Below are positions 1 through 7,078 of a stretch of DNA of 29,586 bases, piece after piece. Each line of letters opens with the position of its first letter. Within the stretch, counting starts at the first letter, position 1. The notes beneath the pieces are model-generated. The model was not told the origin of the DNA and made no database searches. It saw nothing but the letters and a program-made list of their open reading frames with translations. Origin of the DNA: JADJPL01 sp049315745 (GTDB taxonomy: Bacteria; Bacteroidota; Bacteroidia; Chitinophagales; Saprospiraceae); assembly GCA_049315745.1 (NCBI GenBank), contig JBMOJO010000020.1, positions 1 to 29,586 of the forward strand. Direction: 5' to 3'. The position numbers and the translations under genes were made by a program.

Positions 1-152
1 TGGTCTTCATCGCCATTGATAACGATCTTAACATCCCCCTGGGCTACCAGTTTTTTCTGGGCGATAAGCAAGCCGAAAGTAAGTGCAAGGATCACCGCGG
101 TGAACGCGATTGCACCATAAACAATTGGAAGGATATCGAAAAGGAATAGCAT
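1..152 (-). CDS. nqrF: Na+-translocating NADH:quinone reductase subunit F, N-terminal fragment
   Basis: Partial gene running off the left edge; only the first 50 or so codons are present. NqrF is the subunit that takes electrons from NADH through FAD and a 2Fe-2S centre and passes them into the Nqr membrane complex. The visible part starts MLFLFDILPIVYGAIAFTAV and forms one hydrophobic helix (about residues 3-32), followed by QKKLVAQGDVKIVINGDED, the normal start of the soluble ferredoxin-like domain. The cofactor domains lie outside the window. It follows nqrE by 24 nt and is the last gene of nqrABCDEF in the canonical order, which makes the identification firm even from a fragment. Confidence 0.9.
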   Translation of the reverse strand, partial: MLFLFDILPIVYGAIAFTAVILALTFGLLIAQKKLVAQGDVKIVINGDED

Positions 153-176
153 GATAGTTAGTATTAAACAGGACGT

Positions 177-779
177 TTAAAAATAAGCAGCGGGGTTAAT
201 CCCCATCAGCGACATGAACGCGATCCCCATGATACCGGTCAAGATGAATGCAATGCCCAGGCCGCGCAGGGGCGCAGGAATATGGGAATAGCGAATTTTT
301 TCCCGGATAGCCGCCATCGCAATAATCGCCAATGCCCATCCAAAGCCAGAGCCGATACCATATACCACAGATTCGGAGAAATTGTACTCGCGGGCCACCA
401 TAAAGAGCGCCGCCCCAAGGATGGCACAGTTAACCGTAATCAACGGAAGAAAGATACCCAGGGCATTATAGAGCGAAGGAGAGAATTTCTCTACCGCCAT
501 CTCGACCAACTGCACTGAAGCCGCAATACTGGCAATAAAAAGAATAAAACGCAGAAAGGTGAGGTCTGTATGGAACAAACCGTTGGGGCCGAGGAGCTTT
601 TCACCCACCAGCCAGTTTATCGGCACCGTAAGGGCGAGTACGAAAATAACTGCTACACCCAGGCCAATAGCCGTTTTGACAGATTTTGATACTGCCATAA
701 AGGAACACATGCCAAGAAAATAGGACAAGACCATATTTTCAATAAAGGCCGACTTGAGAAAAATATTAAAGAGTTCCAT
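177..779 (-). CDS. nqrE: Na+-translocating NADH:quinone reductase subunit E
   Basis: Integral membrane subunit of the Nqr sodium pump, 200 aa, the usual family length, with about six transmembrane helices. It is homologous to NqrD and the Rnf subunits A/E and adopts an inverted topology relative to NqrD. Cys25 (in FLGMCSFMAV) and Cys118 (in LPLITVNCAI) match the family cysteines that, paired with two in NqrD, hold the intramembrane iron centre in the Vibrio cholerae structure. The ATG at 779 opens MELFNIFLKSAFIENMVLSY, a typical NqrE start. It lies between nqrD (47 nt upstream) and nqrF, in one transcription unit. Confidence 0.96.
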   Translation of the reverse strand: MELFNIFLKSAFIENMVLSYFLGMCSFMAVSKSVKTAIGLGVAVIFVLALTVPINWLVGEKLLGPNGLFHTDLTFLRFILFIASIAASVQLVEMAVEKFSPSLYNALGIFLPLITVNCAILGAALFMVAREYNFSESVVYGIGSGFGWALAIIAMAAIREKIRYSHIPAPLRGLGIAFILTGIMGIAFMSLMGINPAAYF

Positions 780-826
780 ATAGAATTTTCTTGTTGATAG
801 TGATCTGAAAATTTTACCCTCCCGAA

Positions 827-1531
827 TCAGGAAACATCCACCAGCTTTTTGTTCGAGCTGCGTTGGATCCAGATAATTGCACCTACGAGGAAGATTGCGG
901 AGGTGGGCAATACCATCAATCCGTTATTTTGATACCAACCTAACCAAGAGATTTCCGTCGTGTTGAGCAGAAACTCGCCGGTAGGCCCGATAATCTTGAA
1001 GCCTGCAATACTCCCACGGCCAAAGAATTCGCGAATAACGGCCACTACCATCAGGATTGCGCCATACCCGAGCCCGTTTCCGATGCCGTCGAGGAAGGAG
1101 CGCCAAGGGGAATTCGCCATAGCGTAAGCTTCCAGGCGCCCCATAACGATACAATTGGTAATAATGAGTCCGATAAACACGGACAACTGCTTCCAGGTTT
1201 CGTAATTAAACGCCTTCAGAATTTGTTCCACAACGGTAACCAGGAAGGCGATGACCACCAACTGCACGATCATCCGGATTTGCTTGGGAATTCCCTTGCG
1301 CAGCACCGAGATGGCCAGGTTGGAAAAGGCCGTTACCAGGGTTACGGAAATCGCCATGATAAAAGCTGGCTTTACCATGGTAGTAACCGCGAGTGCGGAG
1401 CAAATCCCGAGGATCTGAACCGTAATTGGGTTATTGTCGTTGAGTGGGTCAGAGAGGAGTTTGCGCTCCTTTTTGCCAAAAAAAGGCTCCTTCTCTTCTA
1501 CAGCAATCGTTTTTACATTTGCGTCAGCCAT
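827..1531 (-). CDS. nqrD: Na+-translocating NADH:quinone reductase subunit D
   Basis: Integral membrane subunit of Nqr, 234 aa, partner of NqrE. After a charged cytoplasmic N-terminus of about 30 residues (EEKEPFFGKKERKLLSDPLN) come about six membrane helices. Cys44 (LGICSALAVT) and Cys127 (IITNCIVMGR) correspond to the conserved cysteines that, with those of NqrE, bind the iron centre between the subunits. The motif NCIVMGRLEAYA is diagnostic of NqrD. The start at 1531 lies 12 nt after the nqrC stop, consistent with translational coupling. The N-terminal extension before the first helix is slightly longer than in Vibrio, which accounts for the extra length. Confidence 0.96.
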   Translation of the reverse strand: MADANVKTIAVEEKEPFFGKKERKLLSDPLNDNNPITVQILGICSALAVTTMVKPAFIMAISVTLVTAFSNLAISVLRKGIPKQIRMIVQLVVIAFLVTVVEQILKAFNYETWKQLSVFIGLIITNCIVMGRLEAYAMANSPWRSFLDGIGNGLGYGAILMVVAVIREFFGRGSIAGFKIIGPTGEFLLNTTEISWLGWYQNNGLMVLPTSAIFLVGAIIWIQRSSNKKLVDVS

Positions 1532-1543
1532 GATCCGTAAAGT

Positions 1544-2260
1544 TTAATTTGCTGGTTTGAGTGATTCAAAATAAGGAAGATAGGGCTCCAACCCTTTGTG
1601 GAACATTTCTGAAACCCCTACAGAAGTAATCGTAGCCCCGGAAATTCCATCCACCTCGTGCGCAGGCTTTTTTACCCCGCCTTTTACCACAGCTACAGAT
1701 ACGTAATTGCCCTCTTCGAGAATTTGTTTGCCACGGAACTGAGCCGGGAAGTTCGGGTTATCGGAAATTTCAGCGCCAAGGCCCGGCGTTTCGGCAGCAT
1801 GCCCGAATGAAACACCTGCAACGGTGTTTAAATCTTCCCCAAAAGCTACATAACCCCAGATTTTGTCCCAAAGGCCATTGCCCCGGATGGAAGTCAAGTA
1901 GAGTTTTCCCTTATCTCCTTTATAAACAAACAAAGGATAGTGGCGCTCATTCGCAGGTTTTTTCTCCTCTGCCGCCATATCAATGGACTCTGCTTTGATC
2001 CCTTCTACCAGTTTGCCGTTGGCATCGAGAACGTATTGTTCCATCTTAGAATCGAACAAGTCCAGAATTTCCTTGTCTGACATCACTTTCAAGTCACCGG
2101 GAAGCTGATCAGATATGGACTTCAGAATATCCTTTTTCTTGAACACGGCTTCGCTTGCACTGTGAATTGGCCGCAGGCCAATGACGAGGAATGCCAGGAT
2201 AACGGAGACCACCAGGGTCATAATTACCGTATAAACCGTAATATAATTATTGCTGTGCAT
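1544..2260 (-). CDS. nqrC: Na+-translocating NADH:quinone reductase subunit C (covalent FMN)
   Basis: Nqr subunit with one N-terminal membrane helix (about residues 8-28) and an extracytoplasmic FMN-binding domain. The flavinylation motif SGAT lies at residues 207-210 (DGISGATITSVGVSEM), so Thr210 should carry FMN through a phosphoester bond made by ApbE, which is not in this window. GLGAEI, in the segment HAAETPGLGAEISDNP, is another family signature. At 238 aa it is near family length. Its start overlaps the end of nqrB by 14 nt, so the two are probably translationally coupled. Confidence 0.96.
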   Translation of the reverse strand: MHSNNYITVYTVIMTLVVSVILAFLVIGLRPIHSASEAVFKKKDILKSISDQLPGDLKVMSDKEILDLFDSKMEQYVLDANGKLVEGIKAESIDMAAEEKKPANERHYPLFVYKGDKGKLYLTSIRGNGLWDKIWGYVAFGEDLNTVAGVSFGHAAETPGLGAEISDNPNFPAQFRGKQILEEGNYVSVAVVKGGVKKPAHEVDGISGATITSVGVSEMFHKGLEPYLPYFESLKPAN

Positions 2261-3506
2261 GTTTCAAACGTTTTGAGATATTCCCTTGAAGAACGAAATA
2301 ATCAATCAGCGGTGCGAATACATTCATAAACAGGATAGCGAGCATCCAGCCCTCCGGATACGCAGGGTTCATTACGCGAATAATAATGCCGACCACCCCA
2401 ATGAAAAAACCATAAATCCATTTGCCGCGGTTGGTAGATGCCGCAGTTACCGGATCGGTTGCCATGAACGCCATGGCGAAAAGGAAGCTGCCCATCCAGA
2501 AATGGTAATACCAGGGAACTTGCATATACGCATTGAACCCCCAGGCATTGAACAAAAGGGCGGCAAAGGCTGCACCGAATATCATGGACACCATAATCCG
2601 CCAGCTGGCCACTCCTGTTGCAACCAGCAATAATGCACCGATTACGATGAGCGGCTTGCCGGTTTCCCCAACAGAGCCAGGAATAATCCCCCAGAACATC
2701 TGCGAAGGCGTATATACCTGGGTCACTGCATCCCAACCCCCTTTTGCCGCAAGGGCCAGAGGGGTTGCCCCGGAGTATCCGTCCACCACTGCGGCAGCCG
2801 TATTAAACGTTTCCCACCCCAATGCAGCAAATAACGGATTTAGCACATGGAGGGTAAACCAACCATAATCAACGACCCCACCTGCGGAGGCTTTGGTCAA
2901 ACCTGCCACCCATACATCATCGCCGGAAATTTCGGTCGGATAGGCAAAAAACACGATAACACGGGTAAAGAGCGCGATATTCACCACGTTCATGCCCGTA
3001 CCGCCAAAAGCTTCTTTACCGATAATTACAGCAATTGCCACGGAAATGGCCAGTATCCAGAGCGGAAGGTCCGGCGGCATAATCAGGGGGATAAGCGCCC
3101 CGGTGACCAGGAAGCCCTCTTCTACCCCATGACCGCGCTTTGCGGCGAAGTAAAATTCGATGCCCAAGCCAACCAAATGGGCGACAATCCACATCGGAAG
3201 GAGCTTTACCAAACCATAAAACAGCTTCAGGTGAAAGCCCTCCAATAGCCCCAGGTGCTCCCCGAGGGCTACGAAGTGTTGGTGACCAATATTATATGTT
3301 CCCAGTAAATAGCATAACTGCATGGCGATGACCACATAGACCATCAGGCGCTTGAGGTCCATCCCATCGCGCACATGTACCCCCTCCTTCGTCGTATAAT
3401 TAGGCGTGAACGCGAAGGTGAAAAAAGCGTCGTACGCGGTATGTAGCAGTCGCTTGCTTTTGTCCGGTTCGATCCGGCGGAAAAAATTCAGCAAAGCATT
3501 TTTCAT
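2247..3506 (-). CDS. nqrB: Na+-translocating NADH:quinone reductase subunit B (covalent FMN)
   Basis: Main membrane subunit of the sodium pump, 419 aa, polytopic with roughly ten hydrophobic segments. It carries a second covalent FMN: the motif DGYSGATPLALAAKGG places the flavinylated threonine near residue 248, as in known NqrB proteins. The N-terminal cytoplasmic stretch (RIEPDKSKRLLHTAYDAFFT) and the C-terminal part (MATDPVTAASTNRGKWIYG) are both typical. It follows nqrA by 47 nt and overlaps nqrC at its 3' end. Nothing in it looks degenerate. Confidence 0.97.
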   Translation of the reverse strand: MKNALLNFFRRIEPDKSKRLLHTAYDAFFTFAFTPNYTTKEGVHVRDGMDLKRLMVYVVIAMQLCYLLGTYNIGHQHFVALGEHLGLLEGFHLKLFYGLVKLLPMWIVAHLVGLGIEFYFAAKRGHGVEEGFLVTGALIPLIMPPDLPLWILAISVAIAVIIGKEAFGGTGMNVVNIALFTRVIVFFAYPTEISGDDVWVAGLTKASAGGVVDYGWFTLHVLNPLFAALGWETFNTAAAVVDGYSGATPLALAAKGGWDAVTQVYTPSQMFWGIIPGSVGETGKPLIVIGALLLVATGVASWRIMVSMIFGAAFAALLFNAWGFNAYMQVPWYYHFWMGSFLFAMAFMATDPVTAASTNRGKWIYGFFIGVVGIIIRVMNPAYPEGWMLAILFMNVFAPLIDYFVLQGNISKRLKHAQQ

Positions 3507-3553
3507 GGAAATAAAAAGTTACTTTTTTTCAATCTGGTGTCCGAACCTTAGCA

Positions 3554-5179
3554 TTATTCTTCTGCGCGCATCAGCTCCAACCCTTCCCTCAAGGTCTTTT
3601 GCAGCTCTTGCTTGGATAGGCACGCAAATTCGCACAGGGCGATATCTTCTTCTACGAGCTCTTTGATCCCTAAACCCTCCATAGACTCATAATCGCCGTT
3701 GATCACAGCCTTTATAAGGTGTTGGGGATAAATGTCCATCGGCAACAGGCGCTCATAATCGCCCGTGACTACAAAGGCGCGCTTTTCGCCACGGGTATTC
3801 GTACTCGCCTTGAAGCGGCTTTCCGGGAAGAGGAAGTTCAGATAAGTCTTTGAAATAGAAGGACGGGGCTCCTGTGGGGCCAACCATCCGAAAAGCTCGT
3901 AATCATCCCCCTCCTTGACAACGGTCAACTGATCGTCGTAGAAGTTCAGAAAACCATCCGGGCGCTTTTGTTTGCCCGAAAGCACATCCCCCGAGATGTA
4001 GCGGACATGGGTATCGCTCAGGTTGTCTCTGACGAGGTCTTCCAGCTTAGCCCCTTGCCAGGTACGCACATACGCCGGCTCTTTCACCTCTGCGCCGACG
4101 ACCGCGACTACGCGGCCCGCATCGAAACGCTGTTCGAGAAAAAGTGTACCGATTGTCAGAACATCCTGTACGCCGAGTACCCAAACGCGGTCCTTTAATT
4201 TCAACGGCGCAATGTGGTGGATTTGTACCCCTACGTTCCCTGCAGGGTGCTGTCCCTTGAACCAATGCAGCACAGCGCCCTGTGCCCCTGTGAAAACCGT
4301 GGAAGGAGGGCTTGCGGCATTGGCGTCTAATCCAAGATGAACTTGTCCTGAAGTTAGCTTGGCCAATACGTCCAGCCCTTTCTGAAAAGCAGCGCCCCTG
4401 CCTTCTACAACGATGTTGAGGTCGGGCGCAAGCGGCGCTGTATCGAAAGTGCTGATGAAGATATTGGAGGGCACGTCGCCCGGGTCGGCGATAATATCGT
4501 AGGGGCGCTGACGGATAAACGGCCACACACAGGCATCCAGCAGGTACGTCACCAATTCCTCCCGGCTGCTGTTTTCGAGGTCGAAAGCTGCGAACCGGCG
4601 GTACTGCACTTCTTTGTCTGCGAGGATAACCACCGCCTCGATGGCCCGACGCTCGCCACGGCGCACTTCGATGATTTCTCCGCTCACCGGGGCGCCATAC
4701 AGCACCTCAGGCCGGTTTTTATCGAAAAATAACGGGTCGCCGGCCTTCACCTGGTCGCCTTCTCCTACGACAACCTTGGGAATGGGCTGCATACCAATGA
4801 AATTGGGCGGCTGGACTGCAAAAGTGCTTACCCCTTTGTTCAGCACTTTACTTTCCGCTTCTCCTTCCAGCAGAATGTCGAAACCTTTCTTCAGTACAGT
4901 GAAACTTCCCCCTTGTACGTACTCCGGAACAGGCTTTTTAAAGATTTCGGACGTACGCGGGAATATCCCGAAATTAGCACCGCTGGAGTGTGCCCCCTGG
5001 CGCTGGGCCTCAATGACCAGCATGTTATCGGATACCTGAATGATAATGGCAAAAAGCGCAATAACCACTACCGCCAAAAGGATATACAGCAGGTAATCGC
5101 TTCCACCAGTCTCAGCGCTTTGGGCAAACAGGCTTTGGGAGAAAATCGTGAAGAGTAACAGGCAAATTGACTTGTTCAT
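3554..5179 (-). CDS. nqrA: Na+-translocating NADH:quinone reductase subunit A with N-terminal membrane anchor
   Basis: First gene of the nqr operon. NqrA is normally a soluble cytoplasmic subunit of about 445 aa bound to NqrB; here the protein is 541 aa. The NqrA core begins near residue 92 (SFTVLKKGFDILLEGEAE, matching the usual start of NqrA) and continues to the end with typical blocks such as DTAPLAPD and LHWFKGQHPAGNVGVQIHH. The extra 91 residues consist of a signal peptide (1-20, CLLLFTIFSQSLFAQS), a membrane helix (about 29-49, LLYILLAVVVIALFAIII) and a linker. A cleaved signal followed by that helix would leave the NqrA core in the cytoplasm but tethered to the membrane. The reading frame is continuous, with no stop between extension and core. 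A TATATTTG promoter element lies about 60 nt upstream. Confidence 0.93.
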   Translation of the reverse strand: MNKSICLLLFTIFSQSLFAQSAETGGSDYLLYILLAVVVIALFAIIIQVSDNMLVIEAQRQGAHSSGANFGIFPRTSEIFKKPVPEYVQGGSFTVLKKGFDILLEGEAESKVLNKGVSTFAVQPPNFIGMQPIPKVVVGEGDQVKAGDPLFFDKNRPEVLYGAPVSGEIIEVRRGERRAIEAVVILADKEVQYRRFAAFDLENSSREELVTYLLDACVWPFIRQRPYDIIADPGDVPSNIFISTFDTAPLAPDLNIVVEGRGAAFQKGLDVLAKLTSGQVHLGLDANAASPPSTVFTGAQGAVLHWFKGQHPAGNVGVQIHHIAPLKLKDRVWVLGVQDVLTIGTLFLEQRFDAGRVVAVVGAEVKEPAYVRTWQGAKLEDLVRDNLSDTHVRYISGDVLSGKQKRPDGFLNFYDDQLTVVKEGDDYELFGWLAPQEPRPSISKTYLNFLFPESRFKASTNTRGEKRAFVVTGDYERLLPMDIYPQHLIKAVINGDYESMEGLGIKELVEEDIALCEFACLSKQELQKTLREGLELMRAEE

Positions 5180-5241
5180 TTTCTTAGCGTTAAAAAACCC
5201 AGTGTGTTGGGCTTGTTGATTTACCCTGTTTTAAAACGCTG

Positions 5242-5249
5242 CAAATATA
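5242..5249 (-). promoter_or_regulatory. Candidate nqr operon promoter (-7 element TATATTTG)
   Basis: On the minus strand the bases read TATATTTG, a full match to the Bacteroidota -7 consensus TAnnTTTG. It lies about 62 nt upstream of the nqrA start. The -33 region is AT-rich but has no clear TTTG, so the assignment rests on the -7 box and its position in front of the operon. Confidence 0.5.
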
Positions 5250-5329
5250 TAAACGTTTTTACTTAAACCTTAAAAGGTCTTTTTAAAGTTATTGCCCGTA
5301 CTTTATTTGGATTTATTCTAAACAAGTAT

Positions 5330-5474
5330 CATTTTGCCGCCTGCAGCGGCAGAATGTTCTTTTGAGAGACACGTCGTTTTCACGATTTCGCTTCGCGAAA
5401 TCGTGAAAATGAGGCGTCTCTCATAATATGATTTGGCGCAAAGCGCCGCGAAAAGACTTTTCGCACAACCCCTC
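5330..5474. repeat. Composite palindromic intergenic element, copy 1
   Basis: Element between the nqrA start and the coaX stop. From left to right it has a small GC palindrome (gccgc/gcggc, about 5335-5349), a linker agaatgttctttt, a large hairpin (5363-5423), a linker ataatatgattt, a second small palindrome ggcgc-aaa-gcgcc and a terminal segment aaaagacttttcgcacaacc. The same modules in the same order occur, reverse-complemented, at 24219-24385. It encodes no plausible protein. Whether it acts in DNA or RNA cannot be told from the sequence. Confidence 0.75.
5363..5423. repeat. Large hairpin of composite element copy 1
   Basis: The innermost 15-bp stem is perfect (5377-5391 with 5395-5409) around the loop ttc. 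It is followed by a six-base, partly mismatched internal section and a perfect 8-bp outer stem (tgagagac with gtctctca). The core sequence and the three-base loop match the hairpin at 24265-24331. Confidence 0.85.
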
Positions 5475-5479
5475 TTACT

Positions 5480-5498
5480 TTTTAGACAGCGTCTAAAA
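5480..5498. terminator. Inverted repeat just downstream of coaX, possible terminator
   Basis: A perfect 8-bp inverted repeat, ttttagac / gtctaaaa, with loop agc begins 5 nt beyond the coaX stop codon. Its position suits transcription termination of coaX, but the stem is AT-rich and no clear U-run follows on the minus strand, so it could equally be the edge of the adjacent repeat element. Confidence 0.35.
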
Positions 5499-5503
5499 CA
5501 TAG

Positions 5504-6316
5504 CTATGAAATGAGATTTCCTGCCGGTGGCACAGTGATTTTTTCCTCGCCGATTTGTGCCGCAATGATGCGCAGGCCATCCAGTGTAAGGTGGGGGTTG
5601 ATGTGCGTAAATACATCGTGCAGCGGGTGCAGCACCGCAGAAAGCCCACCTGTGGCAACGGCAATGTAATCAGGGCCCGCCTCCAGGCGGATAGCGTCCA
5701 GCATGTGCCGTACCAGGCCGACATATCCCCATAATACCCCGCTCTGGATTGCGTGTACAGTGTTTTTCCCAATGGGCGTTGCAGGTAATTCAAGCGGTAC
5801 TTCCGGCAACTGGGCTGTCTTCTGGAAAAGGGCGTTGATTGCTGTCTTCAGGCCAGGGGCAATCGCCACGCCCAATACCTCCCGGGTATGCCTTACCGTG
5901 GTAAAGGTGAGTGCAGTACCGAAATCCACTACGATACAGTCTTTCCGGTAGATCTCCAGCGCCCCGACCGCATTGGCGACGAGGTCCGTGCCGATCTCAG
6001 AGGGCTGGGCGACGGTCAGGCCAAGCTGAGGGTATAAAGCCGGCCCGACCCGGATAGGCTCGAAATGAAAAAGCTGGGCGCAAAGTTCGGTGAATATCGG
6101 GCTCAAAGGCGGCACCACGCTGCTGATGATTACCTGACCTATGCCCCCTGCCCGCAAACCGGCCTCCGACAAATGACCGGTCAATTGCGCACCATAATAC
6201 TCAAACGCGTGCTTGTCTGCCGGAAGCGTGGGATAACGCCATACATACTTCCAACTTTCTCCTTCATGAACGCCTATGACTACATTCGAATTGCCAATAT
6301 CAATCGCCATCATCAT
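5504..6316 (-). CDS. coaX: Type III pantothenate kinase
   Basis: Catalyses the first committed step of coenzyme A synthesis, phosphorylation of pantothenate, in the cytoplasm. The protein is 270 aa, normal for type III enzymes of the ASKHA fold. Visible motifs are the N-terminal phosphate-binding DIGNSN (6-11), the substrate motif IGTDLVANAVGA (about 108-119), VVDFGTALTF (129-138) containing the catalytic-region aspartate, IAPGL, and TGGL near the C-terminus. Type III kinases are typically ADP-insensitive and need a monovalent cation (family knowledge). The start is ambiguous among three consecutive ATG codons at 6316, 6313 and 6310. It appears to be a single-gene unit with its own candidate promoter at 6474-6506. 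Confidence 0.95.
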   Translation of the reverse strand: MMMAIDIGNSNVVIGVHEGESWKYVWRYPTLPADKHAFEYYGAQLTGHLSEAGLRAGGIGQVIISSVVPPLSPIFTELCAQLFHFEPIRVGPALYPQLGLTVAQPSEIGTDLVANAVGALEIYRKDCIVVDFGTALTFTTVRHTREVLGVAIAPGLKTAINALFQKTAQLPEVPLELPATPIGKNTVHAIQSGVLWGYVGLVRHMLDAIRLEAGPDYIAVATGGLSAVLHPLHDVFTHINPHLTLDGLRIIAAQIGEEKITVPPAGNLIS

Positions 6317-6473
6317 CGCGGTAGCTTTTGTGGAACGCTGCTCCGTTTACCTGTAAAGCCGTTCCGTTTTCATAATATTAACATTTTTACCAACTCCCTT
6401 GAAAATGTACCGCAAAAACCCCAATAAAGTTTACGGCGCTGCAGAATATTGAGGCTGCTCAATCCTATTTCAC

Positions 6474-6506
6474 CAAAATTATCCTAACTTGGCTGGAAAA
6501 AACAAA
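6474..6506 (-). promoter_or_regulatory. Candidate coaX promoter
   Basis: On the minus strand there is TTTG at 6506-6503, a 21-nt gap, then TAATTTTG at 6481-6474. Both match the Bacteroidota -33/-7 consensus with near-standard spacing. It would give a leader of about 150 nt before coaX. It overlaps the region just before the start codon of the divergent gene at 6510. Confidence 0.4.
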
Positions 6507-6509
6507 CCT

Positions 6510-7070
6510 ATGGAATTGGATCACCTGTACTACAACCTCAAAAGAAAAGTGGACCATTACAAAGAAGTCCATGAAAATACCCTGGTTTACCGAAAACAGT
6601 GGAAAGAAGGCATACGCGACCTGATCGTCAATACCCTGGCGAGGATTTGCCAAGATGTAGGGCTGGATGCCAAAACTGATGTTCGAAGCGAGATGGAAAA
6701 TTTGGAGGCCGTAGCGCTCACGCTCGGCGATGTCAAAAGTGGGCTCTTCCAAGTCATTGCCCCCGACCTGCAGCGCGACCTGATCAAGCACAATGGGTCC
6801 CTGGTATATCAGCAGCTTTTTAACGGGAAAATCATCGTGCTCGTCAACTATCCTTTTATCGAATCTTACGGACAACCGCGTCCGCCAAAAACCATTTCGA
6901 TCTACCGCCCCGAGGAGCTCCACCCGCCTTTCTTCATCCGGCATATCGAGGAACTGCTTCAGGAAGTTGCTGCATGGGAAGATTATGACGATGACGAACC
7001 GACGGCCCGCATCGGGTTTAATGTAAATATCGGCGGGGCCAAACAAGAGCCCGTCAGCGAAAAGGAATAG
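6510..7070 (+). CDS. Conserved hypothetical protein
   Basis: 186 aa, function not recognised. It has no signal peptide or membrane helix, so it is probably cytoplasmic. The N-terminal half is helical and charged (YYNLKRKVDHYKEVHENTL), and the middle contains hydrophobic strand-like runs (GKIIVLVNYPFIESYGQ). The C-terminus is acidic with a DYDDDEP stretch. The ATG at 6510 (MELDHLYYNL) is preferred; an in-frame TTG at 6489 would add seven residues (MAGKNKP) but overlaps the candidate coaX promoter on the other strand. It lies divergent to coaX and convergent with lysC, whose stop is only 8 nt away, so no operon partner helps with its role. Composition and length support a real gene. Confidence 0.8.
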   Translation: MELDHLYYNLKRKVDHYKEVHENTLVYRKQWKEGIRDLIVNTLARICQDVGLDAKTDVRSEMENLEAVALTLGDVKSGLFQVIAPDLQRDLIKHNGSLVYQQLFNGKIIVLVNYPFIESYGQPRPPKTISIYRPEELHPPFFIRHIEELLQEVAAWEDYDDDEPTARIGFNVNIGGAKQEPVSEKE

Positions 7071-7078
7071 GTGTTGCA

